From Rhizophagus irregularis (Eukaryota; Glomeromycota; Glomeromycetes; Glomerales; Glomeraceae), in contig NC_089441.1 of assembly GCF_026210795.1 (NCBI RefSeq), positions 4,588,001 to 4,652,000 of the forward strand: a stretch of 64,000 bases of DNA. The letters run 5' to 3'. Below, one piece after another: positions 12,032 through 23,340 of this stretch. Both the position numbers and the translations under genes were made by a program. The stretch's first letter is position 1, and each line of letters begins with the position of its first letter. The notes beneath the pieces were generated by a model. The model was given only the letters and a program-made list of their open reading frames with translations. It searched no databases and was not told the origin of the DNA.

Positions 12032-13136
12032 CTAAATCAAGAGGATACACAACTATTACTTTTGTGGAATAGAAATTTTTTTAGCCATACAATAGATCCT
12101 AATCAAGAGTTACCTATTCCCTTCATACATCTAATACTAAAAAATTTTTTTCTTAAAGAAAAATATAGAGAAATCAAGCTTATTGTTAAGTCAGAAAAAG
12201 CAACACTAACAATTACTACTCTTTTTTTAGAAATATTTATTAATGAATTTTATAAAATCATTTGGCAACCACGTTGCAACTTAATAATAAAATGGGAACG
12301 CACAAAAGGAATCAAGAAGCAAGACTTAAGGAAGAAAATACCAGCACATCAACATATTACATATGAATGAACTCTAACTCAACAAATAGAAGGTGATACT
12401 TATGACTTAAAGGGAAGGAAAATTTTTAAACATAGTGAACAATGGTCAATTGCTCTTGGAAAAACTAGACAATATATAGACCAACTTATCAGAGAAGGAA
12501 ATAGGGTGATTTGGAAGGTATATAATAATACTAAGATGTACAAATACAAATATAATTTTTCTTTTTGTTTAGAGGGTAGTGAAAGCACATACTGAAGCCA
12601 TATGATAATAATGATCCTATATAATCTGATAGCTACTATGGGAGGATATAGGTGAATTTTATATTGGTGATGGTAGGGCATAGGAGCAATCTATAGGATG
12701 GGGAACTGGTTCAGAGTTTTAATAGATTAGTTATATATTTAGCAGACACTCCTGTACTTTCGTATAACTAATAAACTCATGAATTGCACTACCTTGCAAA
12801 AAAAAAAAAAAAAAGATAGAACACAAAAAAATTTACTGTAAAAAAAAGAAATTAACAATCAAATCATGCAAAAAAAATAATACTTTGAATAACACAATCT
12901 AAACTCTTTATAAGATCTACTCAGATATTAACAACTTTTATTCAAAAGAAAGTATTACCCTATATATGTTTACATTTTCATACATGACAGTTTAAACTTA
13001 TTATTATCCTATTATATTAATATAATTAATCAATTAATTGTTCTTTCTTATTGCAATTATCTGTAAAAATCTTTCTATTACCATTTTATACAAGTTCCAT
13101 ATGTTTATATGATTCATCTATTCATCTACTATGTAA

Positions 13137-13326
13137 CACAGGTTGAAATGCTAAAAATTGGCAAAAAAAATGGCGTGAAAAGCAATGGCTATTCTTGGCT
13201 ATTCTTGGCTGTTTTTGGCTATTTACAAATTAACCTATACTATTTGTAAATAGTTTATACAAATTTGCGAATAGTTTATGCGATTCACGCCATTTTTTTT
13301 GCCTATTTTTGGTTATTTGACGTGTG
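13137..13326. mobile_element. CAC-ended MITE, copy A
   Basis: This 190-bp element starts CACAGGTTGAAATG and ends with the inverted form (ATTTGACGTGTG). The terminal repeats run about 40 bp and include AAAAAAAATGGCGTGAA. The 3-bp duplication TAA flanks it at 13134-13136 and 13327-13329. Copy B at 47714-47904 is almost the same. CAC termini with a 3-bp duplication suggest the CACTA (EnSpm) superfamily. Confidence 0.8.
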
Positions 13327-13659
13327 TAAATCTCAAAAAACTTGAAAAAAAAGCTTTTAATGAAAAAAATAAAGATTGCAAAACTGAAATTTGGAAAAAA
13401 ATGCCAATTAAAATATTAAAGAATTTGTTTAGCTGATCTAAACAAAAACTCCTCTTACTAGAGATAATAAACAAAAAAACAGAAACTTTACACAAAGTAG
13501 AAATAGAATAGAAAGATCTCAAACAACTTCACAACAAAACAATCAAGACAAAAACATAATGCGTATATAACAGTAACAAATAAAAACTAATTACAAACAA
13601 CATATTGCAAATACATATAATTATAACAACATAAAAAACAACAATAATACATTTAATTT

Positions 13660-14308
13660 AATATTTATGAAACACAACATTAATGAGCTTAGCTTTGATC
13701 ATTTCAAGCTTAATTTACTAATAGAATACTACACAAATAAAAGATCTGATATAATAGGTATATATGAAACAAATAAAGACAAAAAACATGGAGAATACTG
13801 GAACAACAGAACTTAAAATACATTTCTTTCTGAATTAATAAAGACAACAAAGTAAAAGGTTTCAAGTATATATAATAATTAACAAGAAATGGAAAAAATA
13901 CATTGGAAAAGTTAGTAAAATAGGTATATATTATATAGAAACCTTTTTACTATTTAAGAATTGTACGCTTATTGTAAATGTTATATACATATTACCATCA
14001 GATATGAAGAAACAAAATGAATTAACAAGCTATATTAAAAAAGAATTCATTAATCACAACAAGAAAAATAAATATTACATCTTGATAGATAATCTTAATT
14101 CATATATAAATAAAACATTAAATTATAGTGGTCTATCCAAACTTAAAAAGAAACCTTCAAATATTATTACATGGCTAGACAATACCTTCTTCATAAATAC
14201 ATATAGAAAATTAAACTTTAAAAAAAGATGCTTTATGTGAAAAAACAAAAATATCTCAATCAGAATTGACTATATATGGGTAGATTCTAAATTTGAAGCC
14301 AATATAAA
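13660..14308 (+). pseudogene. LINE endonuclease (EEP fold) remnant, cut by element G
   Basis: Decayed frames keep the order of an apurinic-type LINE endonuclease. NINELSF then KRSDIIGIYETNKD (near 13740) corresponds to the catalytic Glu block. YYILIDNLNSYINKTL at 14075-14120 corresponds to the GDFNS block. SNIITWLDNTFFINTYRKLN comes next, and IRIDYIWVDSKFEANI at about 14260-14303 is the terminal conserved block. The remnant stops exactly where element G begins. Many stops make it non-functional. Sequence beyond the far end of G may continue it, but this is weak. Confidence 0.6.
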
Positions 14309-14319
14309 CATCGGGAAAT

Positions 14320-14530
14320 TTTTTGGGGAGCAGATCTGAGCAGATTTTCAGAAATTATATCTGCGCAGATCTTATACCCTGGCGCAAAGCATTAGAGGAA
14401 AAATCCAATAAAAAACTGCGCAGATTTTTATAAATAACAAAGTTCTGCGCAGATTTTTAAATAAAAAAACCTTTGAAATACCTCAGCAATTTTTTTCAGT
14501 AAAAATCTGCGTCAAAATAATACAAATTAA
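14320..14530. repeat. Left subterminal repeats of G
   Basis: Several copies of CTGCGCAGATTTTT and its variants occur between the terminus and about 14515. Such clusters are typical transposase-binding regions of CACTA-like and related DNA elements. The right-hand counterpart is at 33160-33420. Confidence 0.55.
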
Positions 14531-14663
14531 TTTATTGCATTAATTACTAATTTATTTATATAATCAAAATTACTTTTTTATTATATATTAATAAGTTTAC
14601 AAATACAATTGAAATCTATTACTAGTCATTGCTATTCATCATCTTTTTACTGCACATTTACAT

Positions 14664-14715
14664 GTTGTTAATAGTTTGGAACATTGTTCCAGTTGGTTCG
14701 ATTCCAACAAACAAC
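14664..14715 (+). other. tRNA-like hairpin with perfect T-arm (copy 1)
   Basis: The 52-nt segment can fold as a minimal tRNA. GTTGTTA at 14664 faces AAACAAC at 14709-14715 (six pairs). TGGAAC and GTTCCA form a hairpin with a 3-nt loop. GTTGG-TTCGATT-CCAAC is a five-pair, seven-base-loop T-arm containing the RNA polymerase III B-box GGTTCGATTCC. There is no D-arm and no A-box I can recognise, so it is not called a tRNA gene. Two inverted copies are in element I. Confidence 0.5.
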
Positions 14716-17120
14716 AAACAAAATAGAGATATTTGTTACAAATTTTGAAGTTATTACTTTCGAAATGTTTGACATGAAATCCCAGGATCTAAAAAATAAA
14801 GAAAAATGAACGTTAGTAAAATGTTCGTTAAAATAAACCAAAAATTTCATTTCAAAGTATTATTACTTTCGAAATGTGCTAAATGAGAGCCTGAGACCTA
14901 AAAATAGAAGAAAAACGAATGTTAGTAAAATGTTCGTTAAAGAAATTAAAAATAAAGAACTTCAAAGTATTATTACTTTCGAAGTTCTTTCAAATGGGAG
15001 CCGAGGCCTAAAAAATAGAAGAAAATGAACGTTAGTAAAACGTTCGTTAAAGAAAAATAAAAAAATAACTTCAAAATATTATTATTTTCGAAGTTCTTCC
15101 AAATGGAAGTCCGGGACTAAAAATAGAAGAAAAATGAACATTAGTAAAATGTTCGTTAAAGAAAATTAAAAAAAAGAACTTTGAAGTTCGAAGTTCTTTC
15201 AAATGAGAGACGGGACTTAAAAAATAAAAAAAAATGAATATTAGTAAAATGTTCGTTAAAGAAAATTAAAAAAAAGAACTTCGAAGTGTTATTACTTTTG
15301 AAGTTCTTTCAAATGAGAGACGGAACTTAAAAAATAAAGAAAATGAATGTTAATAAATTGTTCGTTAAAGAAAATTAAAAAAAAAAACTTTGAAGTGTTA
15401 TACCTTTAAAGTTTTTTCAAATGGAGCTGAAACCTAAAAAATAAAGGAAAAACGAACGTTAGTAAAACGTTCGTTAAAGAAAATTAAAAAAAAAGAAACT
15501 TCGAAGTGTTATACCTTTGAAGTTCTTTCAAATAGAGCCAGAACCTAAAAAATAAAGGAAAAATGAACATTAGTAGAACGTTCGCTAAAGAAAAATAAAA
15601 TAAAAAATAAAAAAGAATTTTAAAGGTTTACCTTCAAAATTCTTTCGTCCAGGAGCCAGAAAACCAAAACCCTACAAAAAAAACAACTGAAACGTTAGTA
15701 AACATTTTGTAAATTAAAGTAACAAAAAAATAAGAATTTCGAAGTTTACCTTCGAAATTTCATCAAGAAGTCCGAAAACCTGCAAAATAAAAATTGAAAC
15801 GTTAGACGTTTTGTTTAATTTTTTTAATTTTTTAAAACATAAAATAAAAAAAATAAATATTGTGAAGGTAAATACCTTCGAAATTCTATCATCAAGTTGA
15901 CCGAAAAGCCGAAAGTGCTCGCAACTCTACAAAAAAGATAAATGAAACGTAGTTAACGTTTTGTTGAATAAAAAAAAATTAAATATCGAAGTTTTACCTT
16001 TGAAATTCTGCGTAAATCTACAAAAATAAAAGAAACAAAAATATTAGTAAACGATTCATTAAAAAAAAATAAATTTCATTTAAAAAAATAAAAATTTAAA
16101 GAACTTTGAAGAATACCTTTGAAGTTCTATCTAGGTCCCATCCAAGAAGTTGTGGATCTACAAAAAAAAGAAAATTTTATTAGTTAGTAACGCTTCATTA
16201 AAATTAAAAGAAAAAACAAAAATTTAAAGATACCTTAAGGTTCCAAGAAGTCACGAACCTACAAAAAGAAAAAATGTTAGTTAGTAACATTTCGTTAAAG
16301 AAAACAAAAGAAATTAAAGAACTTTGAAGAATACCTTCGAAGTTCCATTCAGGAAGCACCCAGGAAGCTGTAGACCTACAAAAAGAGAATACCTTAGTAA
16401 AACTTCATTAGAAAAAACAAAAAAATAATTGAAGTTTCGAAAGTGAATAAAACTTACCATTCCGCCCAAAGATCCCAACCGATATCTACAAAATAGAAAA
16501 TGAAAAATTAAAAAAAAATGAAGTTTCGAAAGTAAATATTACTTTCAAAACTTACTATTCCACCCAAAGGTCCTAACCGATACCTATAAAATAAAGAAAA
16601 AAAATTTAAAAAAAAATAGTTTCGAAAAGAAAATATTTCTTTTCAAAACTTACCATTCCAAAGACCCTAATCTGATATACAAAATAGAACTAAATAAAAT
16701 TTTATAAAAAAAGATATTTTTTTTTTAAAAAAAAAAAGTTTCGAAGTGTTCACTTCGAAACTTACCAATATAAAGCCCAAGTATTGAACTGATATAACGT
16801 TAGTAATAGAGCCTAACTTTGGCGTCTAGGATCTAAAAGCATGAAAAATGAACGTTAGTGACGTTTATTAAAATAATTGATAAAAAAAAAAGAAAAATTC
16901 GAAGGTTTTACCTTCGAAATTAAGAGTCCAGAGTAAATCTTTGGCATTTAGGACCTAAAAAAAGAAATGATGAACGGTAATAACATTCATTAAATCAAAT
17001 TAAAAAAAATTTAAAAAAATCTGAAGGTTTATTTTTGCCTTCGAAAATAAAGTCCAGAGCTGATCTTTAGCATTCAGGACCTAAAATATGAAAACAAACA
17101 TTAGTGACGTTCGTTATATA
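14716..17120 (-). repeat. Array of intron-like palindromic modules (G-left, TTCGAA/AACGTT type)
   Basis: Read on the minus strand, about 20 modules of roughly 100-120 bp repeat the same plan. An exon-like piece of about 30-40 bp ends in TTCGAA, followed by GTAA (donor-like), sequence able to pair back on the TTCGAA arm, a T-rich tract, the palindrome AACGAACGTTTTACTAACGTTC with TACTAAC inside, a second T-rich tract and TAG (acceptor-like). Exon-like pieces vary (for example GTCTCAGGCTCTC and GCCTCGGCTCCC). The modules diverge toward 17 kb. No protein frame runs through the array. Confidence 0.75.
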
Positions 17121-17288
17121 CATGCCACCCAAATTATTTTGACTGCCATAATTATAAGTAAAATCCCAAATTCAATTATGGCATCCCAAATTATTTTAGC
17201 ACTTTACATAGTAAATTATATATAAACTGAATGAATTATGACATCCCAAATTATAATTATGGCATCCCAAAATAATTTGGATAGCATA
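17121..17288. mobile_element. MITE D, copy 1 (intact)
   Basis: The 168-bp element has termini CATGCCACCCAAATTATTTT and the near-complement of TATGCTATCCAAATTATTTT, flanked by TATA on both sides. It sits inside the module array of G. A second copy in opposite orientation (57777-58197) interrupts a hAT gene. A TA or TATA duplication fits a Tc1/mariner-type origin. Confidence 0.75.
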
Positions 17289-17314
17289 TATAGTTCGTTA
17301 AATAAAATTAAAGA

Positions 17315-18089
17315 TTCAGAAGTTAATATACCTCCAAATTTTAAAATCATCGATAGGTTCCATGACTTCCATCCAGAACCTATATAATATAAAAAATTTT
17401 TTTTATTTTTTTTTAAAAAATAAATTAAGATTCAGAGGTAAGCATTACCTCGAATTTCAAATCATCGATAGGTTCATCGAAACCTAAATAATATAAAAAA
17501 AAATTATTTTTTTTTAAATAAATTAAAGATTCAGAGTTAAGCATACCTATCGAATTCCAATATCAATGATAGGTCTTATCCAGAACATATAATATAAAAA
17601 AATATTTTTTTTTAAAAAAATAAATTAAGATTCAGAGGTAAGCATACCTCTGAATTCCAAATCATCGATAGGTTCCATCCGGAACCTATATAATATTAAA
17701 AAAATTATTTTTTTTTTTTAAAAATAAATTAAGATTCGAAGATAAGCATACCTCTGAATTCTAATATCTTTGATAGGTTCTATCCGGAACCTATATAATA
17801 TAAAAAAAAAATTAAATTTTGGAGATAAGCATACCTCTGAATTTCAACTAAAATTATCGATAGGTTCCATTCAGATATAATATAAAAAAAGATTATTTTT
17901 TTTAAAAAAAAATTAATTAAGATTCAGAGGTAAGCATACCTCTGAATTTCAATATCTTTGATAGGTTTTATCCAGAATTTATATAATATAAAAAAAAATT
18001 ATTTTTTTTTTAAAAAAATAAATTAAGATTCGGAGGTAAACATACCTCTGAATTCCAATATCTTTGATAGGTTCCATCTGGAACCTATA
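17315..18089 (-). repeat. Array of palindromic modules (GAGGTAAGCATACCTC type)
   Basis: About eight modules of roughly 100 bp repeat GATTCAGAGGTAAGCATACC with its mirrored half, then a mirrored pair GATAGGTTCC...GGAACCTATATAATAT, then an A-run and T-run. The array is interrupted at 18089/18090 by element H and resumes at 32118 with the next module in phase. It is a sequence variant of the same module idea as the neighbouring array. Confidence 0.75.
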
Positions 18090-18092
18090 CCC

Positions 18093-18491
18093 TATAAAAA
18101 ATATATATACGGTTAGTATACTGTATTTTTGTATTTTGCGAACAGTATATTTATAGTATTATTACCATATAATTACAGTATTTTCACATACTGTATATAT
18201 TCGGTATTCTGCACACCGTATCATATATACGGTTTGCATACAGTATATTTTTCCAGTTTTACCCGTATGTTTTATACTTGTAAACAGTAGAAAAACCATA
18301 TGTTTTATACTAATAAACAGTATATTGTTTTATATTTTATATTGCGAACAGTATACTTTTCCAGGATAAACCGTATATTTTATACTGATAAACAGTACTT
18401 TTTTCCAGTTTAAACTGCATATTTTGTACTGATAAATAGTATATATTATTCAATTAAATCGTATATTTTATATTTGCAAACAGAATTTAAA
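18093..18491. repeat. Left subterminal repeats of H
   Basis: Dispersed, often inverted copies of GTATACTGT, ATACGGT and GAACAGTATA occur at short intervals. The mirrored cluster is at 31803-32117. They are candidate transposase-binding sites. Confidence 0.65.
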
Positions 18492-18504
18492 ATGCATTTA
18501 TAGG

Positions 18505-18832
18505 GCTCCGATCGGTTTCGGTAACTACCGAACCGTACCGATCAGTTTCGGTATCGGAACGGTTTTGGTATTCTGATTTACCGAACCGAACCTTTCGGTA
18601 AATTTACTGATCAGTTTCAGTAACTTCGGTTTCGGTATCGGTTTTGCGATTTACCGAACCGATTTACCGAACTGAAACTTTCGGTAAGTTTCAGTAAATT
18701 TTACCGATCAGTTCGGTAGATTTTACCAATCAGTTTGGTAGATTTCACCGATCAGTTCGGTAAACTTTACCGTTCAGTTTCGGTAGATTTATCGATCAGT
18801 TTCGGTAGATTTACCGAACCGATTTACCGAAC
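18505..18832. repeat. Left subterminal CGGT/ACCG repeats of E0
   Basis: Dense direct and inverted copies of TTTCGGTA and ACCGAAC, about one every 12-15 bp, match the pattern at 26701-26847 near the other end. These are the likely binding sites of the element's transposase. Confidence 0.65.
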
Positions 18833-19210
18833 TTCGCAAAACATTTTATTAGTTAAAAAAAAACGTTGCGCAACATTTTTTCTTTTGATGATTTTATAAA
18901 AATGTTGCGAAACGTTTTTTATTTGGCAATTTGGTAAAAAAAAGTTTCGCAACTAGGGCCCCGGGCTGCAGTATTATGGCAAAAATCATAAAAAATAAAA
19001 GCGTCAAACTTGACGTTTTTATAATTTTTTTTTATTTAATTAATTAAAAACGTTGAACTTCGCGCTTTTTGATTAAAAAAAAAAATTAAATGTTTTGGTT
19101 AAAAAACGCCGCACTTGACGTTTTTTAACTAATTAATTTTTTTTCTTATTAAAAAACGTCAAGTACGACATTTTTTCTTTTCTTTTCTTTAATTTTTTTT
19201 AATCAAGAAC
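18833..19210. repeat. Palindromic spacer with AACGTTGCG and GCGTC/GACGTT arms
   Basis: Short inverted arms (AAACGTTGCGCAAC, GCGTCAAACTTGACG, AAACGTCAAGTACGAC) are separated by A/T tracts. The layout resembles the modules of G in miniature but lacks clear donor and acceptor sites. Confidence 0.45.
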
Positions 19211-19412
19211 GTTAGTATCGTTCTTCGCCACAAATCACATGATTGCAAAATCGCGCAATCTGCAATATTACGGAATTGTTTAATTACCAAATTTTTGCAG
19301 ATCGATCTTATCAATTTTAATCTTTTTTTTACATTTTTTTCATTTTTTTCATTTCTAATATTAATTATATACTAATTTCTTTATAATAATAATAATAACT
19401 TTAATTATAATA

Positions 19413-22265
19413 ATGACTTCTGAGTTCGAAGAAAATGACATTGAGGAAACGGCTGAGGAAGAAGCTGAGGAAGAGGCTGAGTATGAGACTGAGGAAGAAG
19501 TTGGGGAAGAAGCTGAGGAAGAGGCTGAGTATTAGGGACGAGGGAAGAGGCTGAGTATGAGAATGAGTAAGAGGCTGAGTCTGAAACTGAAGAAAATCAA
19601 GTTGATGATACTGAAACTGGGGAGCAGCAGATCGAAAAAAATATTGAGCGTGAAGTAGAACAAAAAGAAACTAATACGAAGAAACGTAGTTGGGTGTGGG
19701 AGCACTTCACATATGATGAAACTGTGAAGAAGGCAAAATGCAAGCATTGTAAGATTTTAATTGCTTGCAATAAAGGAAGTACGTCAGGAATGGCTGGTCA
19801 TATTAAAAGTAAACATAAATTAATGAAAGAAAAAGGAAAAAAACAACTTACAATACGTGAATCTATTAATAATTCTGAAGTAATTGTAAGTATAATGTTC
19901 ATTTCTTTTTATTCAGTTTATAGGTTATAATTTTGTGCATTAAATATGAATATTTTAATTTTTAAATTTATAAACTCATGTATTTTATTAATATTTATAT
20001 TTAGGTATATAGTAAAGAAACTTTTAAAAAATTTATTATTCGATGGATTGTAAAAAATGACCTTCCTTTTACTTGTGTTGAATCTGAAGATTTTCGTAAT
20101 ATGATTTTTCTTTTACGTAAAGATGCATTCATTCCATCTGCTGATACAATCAAAAATTATATTATGACATCTTTTAATGATAGTCAAAAAAAGTTGCTTC
20201 TATTTTACAGGTTGTATATATTAATGTTTTTTAATAATAGTTTTATTTGAATTTTACTAATTATTATTTTAATTTTTGTAGAATACGTCTAGTAAAATTT
20301 CTTTTATGATCGACGCATGGACTTCATCAAATAATTTTTCTTTTTGGGAATAACAGCTCATTGGGTTACAGAAAATTGGAAATTAAAAAGTTTCCTTTTA
20401 GATTTTATTAAACTTAAAGGGCCGCACTCAGGTGCCAATATCAAAGATGCTTTTTTAAAAAGCTTAAAAAATTTTAATATTGAATCAAAGGTTAGTTTTT
20501 TCTATAAATAATAAGATAATTTTAATAAAAATTAAAAAAAAAAATTTATATAGATTCTTGGGATAATGACTGATAATGCCAGCAACAATGTTACATTTCT
20601 CAAAGCTGTTGAATCTGATCTTTCTCAAAGATATATCTATTATGATAGTGAAGATAAGCACGTTCGTTGCTTGGCCCATGTAATCAATTTGGCAGCGCAA
20701 CAAGTCCTTACTACCCTTAAAGCCACAGATAATGATGAATCATCAAATGAAGAAGTTGGTAGTTTGATAGTTAAGGTAAATAATTTTATTATATTATTAT
20801 TATTAAAATTTAATTAATAATCTATTAAAAATTGTATTGCCTTTTAGCTTCGTACTCTTATTAAAAAAATAAAAGCATCACCCCAACAAGTAGATAAATT
20901 CAAAGCTCAATGTAAAGTTGCAAATGTTCCAAATCTAAATGTCATACTAGATGTTCGCACTAAATGGAACTCTACGTATGATATGCTTGTAAGGGCAAGA
21001 AAACTTAAGGAAGTAAGTATGTTATTTTATTAATTTTTATTTTAATTAATTTATTAAAAACAATTATAATTTTATTTTTAGCCTCTTAATATATTAAGTA
21101 ACAGTGATTCAAATCTTCGTCCTTTTACAATTAATGAAGATGAATGGATTAATTTGTTAGAAATAGAAGAGTTATTGAAGGTTAAATTTTAATTATATAT
21201 ATATAATTATGTATTTTTATAGTTTTATTAAAAATTTTTATTTTTTAGTATTTTGCTAAAGCAACAAAGCAAATTTGTGGAGAAACATACCCAACACTAT
21301 CATACGTGATTCCTATATACAATATTTTGTTAAATAAATTAGAGGATTTTTGGGATACTCCAAATAGATTTGAAAATGGAAAAGTAAGTTTATTTATATT
21401 TAATATTTATATTAAATGTAATTAAATTCCTATTTTTTTAATAGGAAGCGGCAATTAATGCCATTAATAAGCTTAAAATTTACTACAATAAAACTGATTC
21501 AACTTTATATGCAGTTTCTTTAAGTAAGTTATTATTAAGTTAATTTAATTTAATTAATTTTAATAATGTTTGTAATATATATAGTTTTAGATCCACGTCT
21601 TAAAGTAGAATATATGAAAGATAATGAATGGGAAACCCAATGGGTTGATAGAACAAAAAAAACTGTATGAGTTTTATTTGTTTTATTTAAATTATATTAT
21701 AATTTTCTTTATTTTATACATACTATATAATAATTTAATAGGTATCTGAACTCTATATAACGTTATATGCACCTCAAGAAACTCAAAATACTAATATAGA
21801 ATATAATTCATCAGATGAAGATCTTGTTTCACATATTTCCAAACGGCGCCGTATTGAAACTGTAAGTGAATTTGATCGTTATATTAATGCTGATCGTGCA
21901 CAAGCTCTGTGTGATACTTTAAATTGGTGGAAAGTAAGTTTATTATTTTAAAGGATATTTATTTAATTAAATATTTGTAACAATTTTTTAATTAATAGCG
22001 ACACGAGGAAGAATATCCTAACTTATCGAACATGGCCAAGACTACCTTTGGGGGTCCCAAGTTTATTACTAATCTGTTTTATTTATTATTCAATAATATT
22101 TTTTAATGTAAAATATTTTATTTGGTAGCAACGAGTGCTCCTGCTGAACGTATTTTTTCCAGCGCAGCTGATGTAATAACATATGATAGAGCAAGTCTTG
22201 CACCTGAAACTGTGCGTGCAGTCATGTGTCTGAAGCATTGGTTTCGTTCAGGTGTTTTAGATTAA
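19413..22265 (+). pseudogene. hAT transposase with BED finger, 12 exons, broken
   Basis: Twelve exons can be traced (19413-19885, 20005-20210, 20282-20490, 20554-20775, 20848-21012, 21082-21180, 21249-21383, 21445-21523, 21585-21664, 21742-21933, 21999-22053, 22129-22265) with short GT-AG introns. The acidic Glu-rich N-terminus is followed by a BED zinc finger (WVWEHFTYDE, CKHCK, GHIKSKHK), the RNase H-like core (IMTDNASNNVTFLKA, HVINLAAQQ, VRTKWNSTYDML) and the hATC dimerisation region (APAERIFSSAADVITYD). In an intact form it cuts and joins hAT element ends in the nucleus. Two lesions are seen: TAG in the acidic repeat near 19533, and one missing T in a T-run near 20345 that shifts frame before GITAHWVTENW. 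The rest is remarkably clean, so it is a recently dead copy or carries a sequencing error in the homopolymer. Confidence 0.8.
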
Positions 22266-23034
22266 AGTTAGGTTTATTAGTTTTTCATATTTGAATTTTG
22301 TTATTTGAAGTTAGTTATTTGGATGGAGAAGAATTGGATACTCAGGAAAACTTTGGATGAATAATTTACATCAAAAGAAGATGATTGATATAATTTCTTA
22401 CGATAACCTCACTTTTTTCTTTACAACACAAATGTTGAAAATGTATGGAAAATGTGTGTTGATAGCTTTTAATTTTCACAAATAAAATTGTTAAACCCGA
22501 TCTAATTCAATCAAAGTCTTACGAAAATGCTTTTTCATAACCAATTTAATAAAAAAAAATGGATCGTTGATGTTTTTTTTAAAAAACGTTGCAAAACTGT
22601 GTTTGTTTCGCAACGTTATTTTTTGAAATTTTTTATTAGTTACACCGGTCAAATGAAGTATCGGGTAATAACATATCAGGGCATCAAATGCAATATTAAA
22701 CAATATGTTTAATAGATTTGTATGGTTTAGTTTATTTATTTATTTGCGTACAATATTGATCGATTTTTATTTTAGATATTGTACGGTGTTGTATTTATAT
22801 TGGTTAACATCATGAAATATTACATGATCGAAGTTTCTCTTAAAAAAAAAAGAAATAAAATTTTTTTTTCATTTAGAAGAAAAAAAAGTATTTTTTCTTG
22901 TTTTTTCGGTTACCGCAGAAATCGTTTCAGGTAGATTACTGCGGAATTTCACTTTATTTTGTGTATCATGTGTGACATCTCCTTTTTTCTCTCCTTTTCT
23001 GAAAAGATTACTTTAGTCGCACAAAGCATACTAT
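22266..23034. other. Region after hAT transposase, no gene seen
   Basis: The stretch holds the likely 3' untranslated region and some short inverted arms (AAAAAACGTTGCAAAAC with CGCAACGTTATTTTTTG near 22580-22625). Two overlapping 60-70 codon frames here are low-complexity and are not accepted as genes. Confidence 0.4.
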
Positions 23035-23340
23035 TAAGGTAACTAGAGGGTTTCGGCAGAATGGCGTATGCGAAACTGCCGAAACTAGTTTCGCGAAATC
23101 ATCAAGAATGCTGAAACTGCGAAACCTATCAAAATCACGAAACTGCCGTAACTTGCCGAAACTGTTTCGGCGTTTCGGCAATACTTTCTATATGATTTAA
23201 TTAGAGTTTCGGCATTTAAACAATTTATAAGAATAAAGACAATATGATTTTTTGTATGTAAATATTTATTTTATAATATTTAATATTAAACTAATAAAAT
23301 ATACGATTAAAAATATAATAAAAATTAAAATTTAATATCT

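Larger units (their letters stand above)
9855..12811 (+). mobile_element. 5'-truncated LINE retrotransposon with poly-A tail and target-site duplication
   Basis: A run of about 17 A at 12798-12814 follows the 3' sequence GAATTGCACTACCTTGC. A 17-base direct repeat, AAAGATAGAACRCAAAA, lies at 9838-9854 and again at 12812-12828 with one difference. This is the mark of target-primed insertion. The body holds decayed pieces of a LINE protein: an N-terminal block, an RNase H domain and a C-terminal zinc-type motif. A second, shorter copy of the same 3' end is at about 35785-36579. The endonuclease and most of the reverse transcriptase are absent, so this copy was truncated at insertion. It sits in the same orientation as the older endonuclease remnant at 13.66 kb but is not continuous with it. 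Confidence 0.8.

Noticed and set aside
14664..14715. A tRNA gene.
   Set aside because: There is a good T-arm and B-box but no D-arm, no A-box and only a 3-nt loop in the middle hairpin, so it is called tRNA-like only.
14716..17120. CRISPR-like regular spacing of repeats and variable pieces.
   Set aside because: The modules are longer than CRISPR repeats, are palindromic at two places, diverge gradually, and lie in a eukaryotic transposon context with no cas genes.
18955..18973. GGGCCCCGGGCTGCAG looks like a cloning polylinker (ApaI, SmaI, PstI sites).
   Set aside because: It is 16 bp only, continues into typical AT-rich fungal repeat on both sides, and has no further vector sequence; chance or part of the palindromic spacer is more likely.
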